Source: Marmoricola sp. (GTDB lineage: Bacteria; Actinomycetota; Actinomycetes; Propionibacteriales; Nocardioidaceae). Taken from it: 64,000 nt of DNA. Below, one piece after another: positions 25,133-33,047 of this stretch; position 1 is the stretch's first letter; every line of letters starts with the position of its first letter. The DNA lies in NCBI GenBank assembly GCA_025964795.1, contig JAOPYC010000189.1, positions 24,992 to 88,991 on the forward strand, given 5' to 3'. Under the pieces are notes generated by a model that was not told where the DNA came from, did no database searches, and worked only from the letters and a program-made list of their open reading frames with translations. A program made the translations under genes and the position numbers.

Positions 25133-27259
25133 TCAGGTCCCAGGGTCGTCCAGGAACTGGTCGGGGGTGAGAGGAATCGAGCGCCGCCGGATGCCGGTGG
25201 CGTGGTAGGTGGCGTTCGCGACGGCGGCCGCGGTCCCCACGATGCCGATCTCACCGACCCCTCGCGAACCCATCGGCGTGAAGATCTCGTCCGCCTCCTC
25301 CAGCCACTCCGCGTCGACGTCGAGGACGTCGGCGTGGCTGGCCACGTGGTAGCTCGCCAGGTCCTGGGTCACGACGTGGCCGAAGCGCGAGTCGCGGTAG
25401 GACTCCTCGAACAGGCCCGCCGAGAGCCCCATGACCAGGCCGCCGAGGAACTGCGAGCGGGCCGTGACCGGATTGATCACCCGGCCCACCGAGTAGACCC
25501 CGAGGAGTCGAGGGACCCGGATCTCACCGGTCCAGCGGTGGACCCGGGTCTCGGCGAAGACCGCTCCGAAGGAGTGGAAGGCGTGGCTCTCCGCGGCCGG
25601 ATCGTCCTCTGCCGAGGCCGTCGTCTCCACCCCGGGATCCGGCGAGGCGCCGTGGTCGTCCCGGAACAGCTGCGCGGCGGCGACGATCGCGGATCCCCAG
25701 GAGCTCGTGCCGGACGATCCCCCTGCGACCGACGCCGAGGGCAGCCGCGTGTCCGCGATGGACAGGTCCACGGCGTCCGCCTCGACGCCGAGGGCGTCGG
25801 CGGCGATCTGCGTGAGCACGGTGCGCGCGCCGGTCCCGATGTCGACGCAGCCGATGGCCACGGCGTACCCGCCACCCTCCAGTGAGCGCACGCGGGCGAG
25901 GTTGCCGGGCGTCTTCATGGCGGGGTAGGTCGCGGCCGCGACCCCCGTGCCGACCCACCAGTCGCCGTCCGTCTGGGTCCTGGCCTCCCGAGGACGAGCG
26001 TCCCAGCCGAACCGCTCTGCCCCGCGGTGCAAGCAGTCGAGCAGCCGCCGGTTGTTGAACGGTTTCCCGGTCTCCGGATCGAGGTCCGGCTCGTTGCGCT
26101 CACGCAGCACGATCGGGTCCACCCCGCACGCCACGGCGAGCTCGTCCATCGCCACCTCGTGGGCGAACATCCCCGGCATCTCGCCGGGTGCCCGCATCCA
26201 GGAGGGGACAGCGACGTCGAGTCGCGCCAGCCGGTGAGTGGTCCGGCGGTTCGGTGCGGCGTACATCATCCTTGTCGGCGAGGCCGTCTGCTCGGCGAAC
26301 TCCCGGACCACGGAGCTCTGCTCGAGAACGTCGTGCGCGATCGCGGTCAGCGTCCCGTCCGACCGCGCACCCAGCCGGAAGCGCGAGATCGTCGCGGTCC
26401 GGTAACCCGTGAGGGAGAACATCTGCTGCCGCGTGACCGCGAGCCTCACGGGACGGCCGTTCGTCGTACGCGCGGCGAGCGCAGCCGCCATGACGTGCGC
26501 GTGGGGCTCCCCCTTGCTGCCGAAGCCGCCGCCGACGTAGGGCGCCCGGACGCGGATCTGGTCGGGTTCGACCCCCAGCATCGGCACCAGGGACGCCACG
26601 ACCCCGTGCACACCCTGGGTCGAGTCGAACATCGAGAGCGTTGCGCGGCCGTCGACCTCTCCCCACCACGCGATGGTGGCGTGCGGCTCGAGCGGGTTGT
26701 TGTGCTCGTAGGCTGTCCGGTAGGTCTGCTCGACGACCACGTCCGCCTCCCGGAGGGCGGCGTCGACGTCTCCCTGGAAGGTGTCCGTCTCCAGGTCCGG
26801 GTTCACCGAGTCGGGGCGGTACGTCGCGTTGTCCTCGCGCAGCTCGGCCTCGTGGGCGGCGGCCTCGTAGGACACCTCGACCAGGGCCGCACCCTCGCGG
26901 GCGGCTTCTGCGGTCTCGGCCAGGACCAGCGCGATGATCTGGCCCCGGAACCCCACGGCGGCGTCCTGCAGGATCGCCAGCTCGCCGTTCTCGGTGTCCA
27001 CCAGGCGCGGCGCGCTGGTGTGGTCGATGACGTCCACGACCCCCGGGTGGGACAGGGCGTGCTCCGGCCGGACCTCGACCACGCGGCCCTTCGCGATCGT
27101 GGACTGGACGAGCCACAGGTGCAGGACGTCGCCGGGAACTCCGTCAGCGTGATCGGCGGCATAGGTCGCGCGTCCGGTCACCTTCTCGGTCCCGTCCACC
27201 CGCCCCAGGGCGGTGCCGACCGACCTGACGCGCAGGGGTCGGGTCCGGTGCGCTGTCAT
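25133..27259 (-). CDS. Molybdenum hydroxylase large subunit (xanthine dehydrogenase / PaoC type)
   Basis: A 708-residue molybdopterin-cytosine-dinucleotide-binding subunit with GRVDGTEKVTGRATYAAD at the start, VGGGFGSKGEPHAHVMAAALA, MRAPGEMPGMFAHEVAMDELA, and the catalytic Glu near the C-terminus in GSRGVGEIGIVGTAAAVANA. Length and motifs match the YagR/PaoC branch of aldehyde oxidoreductases more than xanthine dehydrogenases. The ATG at 27259 overlaps the FAD subunit stop by 4 bases. Last of a small-FAD-large subunit operon. No dedicated MoCo-inserting chaperone (PaoD/XdhC) gene is adjacent. The substrate is unknown. Confidence 0.9.
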   Translation of the reverse strand: MTAHRTRPLRVRSVGTALGRVDGTEKVTGRATYAADHADGVPGDVLHLWLVQSTIAKGRVVEVRPEHALSHPGVVDVIDHTSAPRLVDTENGELAILQDAAVGFRGQIIALVLAETAEAAREGAALVEVSYEAAAHEAELREDNATYRPDSVNPDLETDTFQGDVDAALREADVVVEQTYRTAYEHNNPLEPHATIAWWGEVDGRATLSMFDSTQGVHGVVASLVPMLGVEPDQIRVRAPYVGGGFGSKGEPHAHVMAAALAARTTNGRPVRLAVTRQQMFSLTGYRTATISRFRLGARSDGTLTAIAHDVLEQSSVVREFAEQTASPTRMMYAAPNRRTTHRLARLDVAVPSWMRAPGEMPGMFAHEVAMDELAVACGVDPIVLRERNEPDLDPETGKPFNNRRLLDCLHRGAERFGWDARPREARTQTDGDWWVGTGVAAATYPAMKTPGNLARVRSLEGGGYAVAIGCVDIGTGARTVLTQIAADALGVEADAVDLSIADTRLPSASVAGGSSGTSSWGSAIVAAAQLFRDDHGASPDPGVETTASAEDDPAAESHAFHSFGAVFAETRVHRWTGEIRVPRLLGVYSVGRVINPVTARSQFLGGLVMGLSAGLFEESYRDSRFGHVVTQDLASYHVASHADVLDVDAEWLEEADEIFTPMGSRGVGEIGIVGTAAAVANATYHATGIRRRSIPLTPDQFLDDPGT

Positions 27260-28254
27260 CGGTGTCCCTCCGCCAGCTGGAGAAGGGTGTGCACGGTCGT
27301 GTTGCGGACCAGGGTCACCTTGTAGGCGTTCTCGTCGCCGGAGGCGGCATTCTCCAGCTCCTCCTCGACGGCCGCACCGATGACGTCGGGTTCGAGCTGC
27401 TGCCCGACCAGGGCGCGCTCCGCTCGCTCCGCTCGCCAGGGTTTGTGCGCCACGCCTCCCCACGCGATCCGGACGTCGCGCACCGCACCATGCTCGAGGT
27501 GGACCGCGGCCGCGACCGACACGAGGGCGAAGGCGTACGACGCCCGGTCGCGCACCTTGCGGTAGGTCGAGAGCGCGGCCACGGGGCTGAACGGGATCTC
27601 GATCCCGGTGATCAGCTCGCTCCTCCCCAGCGTGGTGTCCAGGTTGGGGAGGTCACCGGGCAACCGGTGCAGCTCGGCGAGCGGCAACCGTCGCTCGCCG
27701 TCGGGACCGAGCAGCACGACCGTCGCGTCGAGGGCGGCCAGGGCGACGGCGAGGTCGGAGGGATGGGTGGCCACACAGGCATCGCTAGCTCCCAGGATGG
27801 CGTTGTAGCGGCCGTAGCCCTCCCGGGCGGAGCAACCGCTGCCAGGGACCCGCTTGTTGCAGGGGGTGGTCGCGTCCTGGAAGTAGACGCAGCGAGTCCG
27901 CTGGAGCAGGTTGCCCGCCGTGGTGGCCTGGTTGCGGATCTGGCCCGAGGCACCCGACAGCAAGGCCCGCGCGACGAGGGGGAAGGACGAGCGCACGACG
28001 GGGTGCGCAGCGAGGTCGGAGTTGCGGACGTTGGCGCCGACGCGGAGCCCGGGGCCGCCGCCATCGTCGTACTCCTGGATGTCGTCGAGAGGCAGCCGGC
28101 TGATGTCGACCAGCTCGTCCGGCGAGACGATCCCCAGCTTGAGATGGTCCACGAGGTTCGTCCCTCCCCCGAGGTACTTGGCGTTCGGATTGCTCACCAG
28201 CGCCGCCACGGCGGCCGCCGGGCTCTCAGGACGTAGGTAGTCCAGTGCCCTCAT
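27256..28254 (-). CDS. Molybdenum hydroxylase FAD-binding subunit (PaoB type)
   Basis: A 332-residue CO-dehydrogenase-flavoprotein-like subunit. The FAD loops are visible as AKYLGGGTNLVDHLK and TAGNLLQRTRCVYF. Four cysteines around CNKRVPGSGCSAREG, in the insert CVYFQDATTPCNKRVPGSGC, match the extra [4Fe-4S] site known in PaoB, which supports the Pao branch. The ATG at 28254 overlaps the iron-sulfur subunit stop. A CGCTCC-rich stretch at 27412-27437 codes for WRAERAERAL and looks like an in-frame repeat insertion. Confidence 0.9.
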   Translation of the reverse strand: MRALDYLRPESPAAAVAALVSNPNAKYLGGGTNLVDHLKLGIVSPDELVDISRLPLDDIQEYDDGGGPGLRVGANVRNSDLAAHPVVRSSFPLVARALLSGASGQIRNQATTAGNLLQRTRCVYFQDATTPCNKRVPGSGCSAREGYGRYNAILGASDACVATHPSDLAVALAALDATVVLLGPDGERRLPLAELHRLPGDLPNLDTTLGRSELITGIEIPFSPVAALSTYRKVRDRASYAFALVSVAAAVHLEHGAVRDVRIAWGGVAHKPWRAERAERALVGQQLEPDVIGAAVEEELENAASGDENAYKVTLVRNTTVHTLLQLAEGHR

Positions 28255-28754
28255 GCGCCGGCCGCCTGCCGCACGGCGGCGAGGATGCCGGCGTAGGCGC
28301 CGCACCGGCACAGGTTGCCGCTCATCCGCTCGCGGACCTCGTCATCGGTCAGCTCCACGTCGGCCTCGAGATCCGTCGTCACGTGGCTCGGGTGGCCGTC
28401 CTTGACCTCCTCGAGCATCCCCACGGCCGAGCACACCTGACCGGGCGTGCAATAGCCGCACTGGTAGCCGTCGTGATCCAGGAACGCCTGTTGGACCGCG
28501 TGCAGACCGTCGTGGGCCAGTCCGTCGGCGGTCACCACCTCGACGCCGTCGCGGGCCACGGCCAGCGCCAGGCAGGCGAGCTCGCGGCGCCCGTCCAGCA
28601 GCACCGTGCACGACCCGCACTGCCCGTGGTCACAGCCCTTCTTCACCTCGGTCACCCCGAGCCGTTCTCGCAGTGCGTCGAGCAACGTCGTCCGGCTGTC
28701 GACCGTGAGCGAGCGACTGGTGCCGTTCACGCTCAGCGTGATCTGGGAGTCCAT
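28251..28754 (-). CDS. Molybdenum hydroxylase [2Fe-2S] subunit (PaoA type)
   Basis: A 167-residue protein with a plant-ferredoxin-type cluster site (KKGCDHGQCGSCTVLLDG...LAC) and a second [2Fe-2S] site (GYQCGYCTPGQVCS...GNLCRCGAY). It passes electrons from the molybdenum centre to FAD. No Tat signal precedes the first strand, so the complex should be cytosolic, unlike the E. coli periplasmic PaoABC. First gene of the operon. The 122 bases upstream to the lectin gene show no clear promoter. Confidence 0.92.
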   Translation of the reverse strand: MDSQITLSVNGTSRSLTVDSRTTLLDALRERLGVTEVKKGCDHGQCGSCTVLLDGRRELACLALAVARDGVEVVTADGLAHDGLHAVQQAFLDHDGYQCGYCTPGQVCSAVGMLEEVKDGHPSHVTTDLEADVELTDDEVRERMSGNLCRCGAYAGILAAVRQAAGA

Positions 28755-28876
28755 GAGCGGCCGGTACCCAGGGCGCTCGTCGGCTATCGCCTCCGCACGG
28801 TCTGCCCGTCAGCTGACGCCCCGCGCGGTGGCATCCCTCGCACCCGACGCCGAACGGCCCAGGATCCCCAGGCCGA

Positions 28877-29278
28877 TCATGCGTCGCCGCTCGACCACAG
28901 CGGAGCACGGAAGAAGTCGTGCACGACCAGACGTCCGTCGTCGTGCAGCTGGAGGAAGGCGCCAGGATGGCCGTCCGTCGCCGAGCTCCACAACTGATCT
29001 CCGTCGGCGGAACGAAGCACCAGATCGCCCCTGTCCAGCATCGCCAGCGAGGCACCGGGATGGCCGTCGGTATGCGTAGACCACAGGGGGAAGGGACGAT
29101 CCGTGCGCTGGACGACGAGGCTGCCGTCCTGGCACATCTCCACCACGAACTCGTGCGTCTGCGAATGGAGCTGCTCGCCGGACGTCAGCACCTCGCCCGC
29201 GATCAAGTACTCCGAGCACGAAGCTTCGCATCGCTGATGCCGCATGACTGCACTGGCAGCCCATTGCACGTGTGTCAC
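28877..29278 (-). CDS. Bulb-type (D-mannose-binding-like) lectin domain protein
   Basis: A 133-residue protein made almost only of a B-lectin fold: EVLTSGEQLHSQTHEFVVEM, then three DG-L-V units ending LWSTHTDGHPGASLAML, LWSSATDGHPGAFLQL and APLWSSGDA. The sugar-binding QxDxNxVxY motifs are degenerate, so mannose binding is uncertain. The GTG at 29278 is chosen because AGGAGG lies 11 bases upstream; an internal ATG at 29245 has no ribosome-binding site. No signal peptide is obvious. Divergent from the hydrolase gene across 165 bases. Confidence 0.7.
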   Translation of the reverse strand: MTHVQWAASAVMRHQRCEASCSEYLIAGEVLTSGEQLHSQTHEFVVEMCQDGSLVVQRTDRPFPLWSTHTDGHPGASLAMLDRGDLVLRSADGDQLWSSATDGHPGAFLQLHDDGRLVVHDFFRAPLWSSGDA

Positions 29279-29443
29279 AGCGTCACCGTCCTCCTGGACG
29301 CCGAGGCTGTTTCCCTGGCGGTGTGGAGCCGAATCACGACGGACCTTTCTGCGGAAACGCCGAACGCCCATTGTTGGAACTCCTCCGGCGGTACCCCCGC
29401 GCAAGGTTCTCAACCGCGCACGCGAACACGAGGAGGACCGCAC

Positions 29444-30328
29444 GTGCAGAACGTCACACCCACCTGGGGAGTGACGCACGCCCCTGCGGGCACTGGAAGA
29501 ACGATGGACGTTCGAGCCGCACGACCACATTCCTCCGCCACCGCGCCCCGGGCCCGCACTGGTGCCGGCGCCCGCGTCTTGGCGACCGCTGGAGTGCTGT
29601 CCCGCGCCCGTGCACAACCTGATCCGGCCGCGGTGCCGGACCCGACCGAGCCTCCCTCCGTCCGGACAGGCCTGGCCGAGCTCGGATCCGGGCTGGCGGC
29701 GATCCGCCTCGTCGGTGCCACGCCACGCCTGCTCTCGGTCCCGCGCGGGGACGGGCACACGGTGGTCGACATACCCGGATGGAAAGCCCCGGAGCTCTCC
29801 GGGGCGCCGCTGCGGGCGTACCTGCGCGCTCTGGGGTACGACGCCCGTGGCTGGGGCTTCGGCACCAACACCGGCGACCCCCGACGTGACGTCGAGAGGT
29901 TGACCCGCCAGGTCCTGCACAGGGTGGGCGCCAGCGGGTCACCGGTCTCCCTCGTGGGCTGGAGCCTCGGTGGGGTGATCGCCCGCGAGGTCGCCCGGCG
30001 GGAACCAGGTGCCATCCGTCAGGTGATCACCTACGGAACCCCCGTCGTCGGAGGTGCCCGGTTCACTGCTGTGGCGCGTGCCTACGGCGCGGCCGACAGC
30101 TCCGCAGCCGACGCCGTGGCCAAGCGCCTCGACGCCGAGTCGCCCATCAGCGTGCCGCTGACGGCCGTCTTCACCAAGCGCGACGGGATCGTCGCCTGGC
30201 AGGCCTGCATCGACCACAGGACGCCTCGAGCCGAACACGTCGAGGTCGCCTCGACCCACATCGGCATGGGACTCGACCCGGACGTGTGGGAGCTGATCGC
30301 CCGCCGTCTGGCCCGCAACGTCAACTGA
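29444..30328 (+). CDS. Alpha/beta hydrolase (lipase/esterase-like)
   Basis: A 294-residue protein with the nucleophile elbow GWSLGG, the usual acid region (VFTKRDGIVAW) and a C-terminal His (STHIGMG). The shape (VVDIPGW...LGYDARGWGFGTNTGDP...) resembles actinobacterial lipase-class proteins that act on acyl esters. The GTG at 29444 has AGGAGG with a 7-base spacer and is preferred; the ATG at 29504 is an alternative. The first 70 residues are Ala/Arg/Pro-rich and may be an atypical export or surface region. The substrate is unknown. Confidence 0.75.
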   Translation: MQNVTPTWGVTHAPAGTGRTMDVRAARPHSSATAPRARTGAGARVLATAGVLSRARAQPDPAAVPDPTEPPSVRTGLAELGSGLAAIRLVGATPRLLSVPRGDGHTVVDIPGWKAPELSGAPLRAYLRALGYDARGWGFGTNTGDPRRDVERLTRQVLHRVGASGSPVSLVGWSLGGVIAREVARREPGAIRQVITYGTPVVGGARFTAVARAYGAADSSAADAVAKRLDAESPISVPLTAVFTKRDGIVAWQACIDHRTPRAEHVEVASTHIGMGLDPDVWELIARRLARNVN

Positions 30329-30342
30329 CCAGGAGACCGCAC

Positions 30343-30438
30343 ATGTTCTTGTTCTTCAGCAACCGCCTCGGCTGCCTCGGGTCCCTCGCCCTCTCGGTCG
30401 TCGTCACCGTGCTGCTGCTGGTCCTGATCAATCGCTGA
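30343..30438 (+). CDS. 31-residue single-pass membrane peptide
   Basis: Starts 15 bases after the hydrolase stop with AGGAGA 6 bases before the ATG. The product MFLFFSNRLGCLGSLALSVV... is one hydrophobic helix ending LLLVLINR. Actinobacterial genomes carry many such peptides with FLFFSNRLGCLGSL-like starts. The function is unknown; co-translation with the hydrolase is likely. Confidence 0.6.
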   Translation: MFLFFSNRLGCLGSLALSVVVTVLLLVLINR

Positions 30439-30522
30439 CGCAGTCCCCGAGGCGCAGCACCGCGTCAGGACTGCCTCGCGCGCCGCTGAGTACCGCTGAG
30501 CGGCTCATCCGGGCACGAGGTT

Positions 30523-31650
30523 ATGGCCCGCATCTTCTGGGCACCGCGGTACATGGACACTGCGCCCTTCACCACGATCTACCAGCACGCCGGCCCCTTC
30601 GCGACAGCTCTGGTCGACGTCGGTCACGACAACGAGCACGGCGAGCACGAGCACGAGCTGCGTGTGCGCGCGGTGTGCGACCAGTTGACGGAACAAGGTG
30701 CCCCGGACTCGGTGGTGAGTGCGGTGGGTGACCGGCTCCGAGAACTGGTCGAGAGACCGGCACCGATCGCCCGACTCGTCGTAGCCACAGGTGAGGGCAT
30801 CGCCCACGACGAGATCATCGGGGTGCGTGTCGATCGCCCGGTGAGCACCTGGGGCCCCCTCCCCGATCTCGCGCCGTGGATCGCCCACCGCGACTCGTCG
30901 CTCACGTTCGTCCTGGTGCTGGTCGACCATGAGGGCGGCGATGTCGCGTTGTACGACTCGGAGGTCCCCGAATCCCAGGAGGAGGCGGCGGTCGGTGGTG
31001 AGACCCGCTTCGTGCACATGGTGCCAGTCGGCGGCTGGTCGGCCCTGCGCTATCAGCACAACACCGAGAACGTGTGGCGACGCAACGCTGAGGCAGTCGT
31101 GCAGGAGGTGCGCAGCCACGTGCACCGGGGACATCGTCTGGTCCTGCTGGCCGGTGACCCACAGTCGCGCGGGATCGTGCGGGGACAGCTCGAGGACACC
31201 AAGGCCGAGGTCGTCGAGCTGGACACCGGCACCCGCGCCGAGGACGGCGGTGAAGAGGCGTTGCAGGAAGCCGTCGGGCAGGCGCTGCTGTCCTGCCTGG
31301 GACGGCGGCGCGCCGCACTCGCCGATGCGCTGCGTGAGCAGCGGGAACGTGGTGGCGCACTGGCGACCGGAGTGGACGAGGTCCTGGAGGCGTTCGTGCG
31401 CGGGCAGGTCGACACACTGTTGCTCGACCCAGCGGAAACGGCCGAGATCGAGGTGGACGCCGCACACCATCCGGGCCTCAACCTGGGGCAGGAGCTTCCG
31501 CCCGGGCCGGTGCGAGCGGACCAGGCGTTGATCGCTGCCGCGGTGCTGACCGGTGCCGCAGTGAGCATCAACCGTCGCGAGGCCCTCGCGGACAGTCCGG
31601 CCGCTGCGCTCCTGCGCTGGGACCAGGACCCCGATGCCGTTGCCGGCTGA
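30523..31650 (+). CDS. Rv2629-like bacterial archaeo-eukaryotic release factor (BaeRF) family protein
   Basis: A 375-residue protein whose layout follows the Rv2629/BaeRF family (eRF1/pelota/Vms1-related). It has an N-terminal YQHAGPFATALVDVGHDNEHG, a central VHMVPVGGWSALRYQHNTENVWRRNA and a C-terminal RADQALIAAAVLTGA. The N-terminal domain has no GGQ motif. The family has been proposed to act on stalled ribosomes or peptidyl-tRNA; the activity here is unproven. The start is uncertain: the ATG at 30523 has GAGG only 2 bases before it, and the ATG at 30553 has no ribosome-binding site. It stands between the membrane peptide and the AI-2E permease. Confidence 0.8.
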   Translation: MARIFWAPRYMDTAPFTTIYQHAGPFATALVDVGHDNEHGEHEHELRVRAVCDQLTEQGAPDSVVSAVGDRLRELVERPAPIARLVVATGEGIAHDEIIGVRVDRPVSTWGPLPDLAPWIAHRDSSLTFVLVLVDHEGGDVALYDSEVPESQEEAAVGGETRFVHMVPVGGWSALRYQHNTENVWRRNAEAVVQEVRSHVHRGHRLVLLAGDPQSRGIVRGQLEDTKAEVVELDTGTRAEDGGEEALQEAVGQALLSCLGRRRAALADALREQRERGGALATGVDEVLEAFVRGQVDTLLLDPAETAEIEVDAAHHPGLNLGQELPPGPVRADQALIAAAVLTGAAVSINRREALADSPAAALLRWDQDPDAVAG

Positions 31651-31719
31651 ACCAGAGCGCATCGCAGACGCGACCGGTCGTGCAGCATTCGCCCCGGTCG
31701 GGATCGGGGCAGCTCTCCC

Positions 31720-31751
31720 GTTCCCTGTTTAGCCGCACGCAGTAAGGGAAC
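31720..31751. repeat. 7-bp inverted repeat before the AI-2E permease gene
   Basis: GTTCCCT (31720-31726) and AGGGAAC (31745-31751) flank 18 bases in the 213-base gap after the BaeRF gene. It could be an operator for the permease gene. No other structure stands out in that gap apart from a short CCCCG/CGGGG hairpin about 20 bases upstream. Confidence 0.35.
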
Positions 31752-31863
31752 TGGGATCAACCGTCCGACTCGGCTCTGGATCGACCAAGGCCGCGACTGG
31801 TGACAACGACCGATCGACCCAGTGGGCGCTGAGGCAGCGATCTAGAAGTGGAGGATGCGGCGC

Positions 31864-32979
31864 ATGGCTGGTGCGATCGACGAGTCATCACGGGGCCGCG
31901 TTCCGGTCAGGACCATTGCCACCACCATCGCGATGGTGCTGGTCACGGTTCTCCTGCTCCTGGTCATCCGCGAAGTCAGCCGCGTCCTCACCTGGATCGT
32001 GGTCGCACTCTTCTTCTCGGTCGCGCTGTACCCGCTCGTCGGCTGGGTGGATCGCCGCGTCACGCGAGGTCGGCGGGCGCTCTCCACGCTCCTGGTCTTC
32101 CTCGTGATCGTCCTGGTGCTCGGAGGCCTGATCGCCGCCTTCGCCGTCCCCCTCGCCCGCGAGGGCACGGCGTTCGCCGCACAGCTCCCATCCATCATCG
32201 CGGACGCCAAGGCCGGCCGTGGGGCGGTCGGCGGCTTCCTCGACCGGACCAATGCGCTGACCCTGATCCAGGATCACCAGGACCAGATCAAGCACTATGC
32301 AAGCGGTCTCACCACACCGGCCACGGGCGTCCTGTCGGGGATCGCCACCACGTTCGCCGGGCTGGTCACCATCTTCGTGCTCGCCTACCTGATGGTCCTT
32401 GAGGGTCCGAAGGTCGTGTCAGGCTCGCTGAACCTGATCGACCGCGGCGACATCCGCGAACGGGTGGCAGCCGTGGGCGCGGACTGCGCAAGGTCGGTCA
32501 CCGGCTACCTGTCGGGCAACCTGTTGATCTCGGTCATCTGCGGCGTCATCCACTACGCGGCGCTGCGCATCATGGGAGTGCCGTTCGCCGGGCTCATCGC
32601 CCTCTTCGTCGCCATCGCCGATCTGGTGCCGCTCGTCGGTGCCACGATCGGTGGGGTCGTGGCGCTGCTCGCCGCCGCGCTCCACTCCGTGCCGGCCCTG
32701 ATCGTGGTCGCCGTCGTCTTCATCGTCTACCAGCAGCTCGAGAACCACCTCCTCCAGCCGCTCGTCTTCGCTAGGACCGTCAACCTCAACCCACTGACCG
32801 TCCTGATCTCGATCCTGGTCGCCGTGGAGCTCGCCGGCATCCTGGGCGCGTTGCTCGCCATCCCTCTCGCGAGCATCATCCAGGTGATTGCCCGCGACCT
32901 CTGGGACCACCGCCGCGGCAAGCCCAAGGCCGAACCCACCGTTGGTGTCGATGAGACACCCGCCAGCAGCGCCCCGTGA
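31864..32979 (+). CDS. AI-2E (TqsA/PerM) family permease
   Basis: A 371-residue membrane protein with the 7-8 helix pattern of the family. It has an N-terminal helix pair (TIATTIAMVLVTVLLLLVIR, WIVVALFFSVALYPLVGWVDRR), a soluble loop (about 100-150), and a conserved C-terminal half with FAGLIALFVAIADLVPLVGATIGG and QQLENHLLQPLVF. Members export autoinducer-2, other small metabolites or Na+; the substrate is not readable. The ATG at 31864 is preferred to 31855 because GTGGAGG ends 9 bases upstream of it, whereas it abuts the first ATG. Convergent with the oxidoreductase gene. Confidence 0.88.
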   Translation: MAGAIDESSRGRVPVRTIATTIAMVLVTVLLLLVIREVSRVLTWIVVALFFSVALYPLVGWVDRRVTRGRRALSTLLVFLVIVLVLGGLIAAFAVPLAREGTAFAAQLPSIIADAKAGRGAVGGFLDRTNALTLIQDHQDQIKHYASGLTTPATGVLSGIATTFAGLVTIFVLAYLMVLEGPKVVSGSLNLIDRGDIRERVAAVGADCARSVTGYLSGNLLISVICGVIHYAALRIMGVPFAGLIALFVAIADLVPLVGATIGGVVALLAAALHSVPALIVVAVVFIVYQQLENHLLQPLVFARTVNLNPLTVLISILVAVELAGILGALLAIPLASIIQVIARDLWDHRRGKPKAEPTVGVDETPASSAP

Positions 32980-32984
32980 ACGGC

Positions 32985-33000
32985 GGCCGGTGAACCGGCC
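32985..33000. terminator. GC-rich hairpin between convergent genes
   Basis: GGCCGG-TGAA-CCGGCC is a perfect 6-bp stem with a stable tetraloop-like loop, flanked by further complementary GCGG/CCGC. It lies between the ends of the AI-2E permease and the FAD oxidoreductase. It lacks a T-run, as many actinobacterial terminators do. Confidence 0.5.
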
Positions 33001-33047
33001 ACCGCGGCTCGCGAGATGCACTCAGCTCGAATCACTCATGGAGGCTC

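Noticed and set aside
31651..31863. A further gene between the BaeRF and AI-2E genes
   Set aside because: No frame with a ribosome-binding site and plausible composition was found; only inverted repeats are seen.
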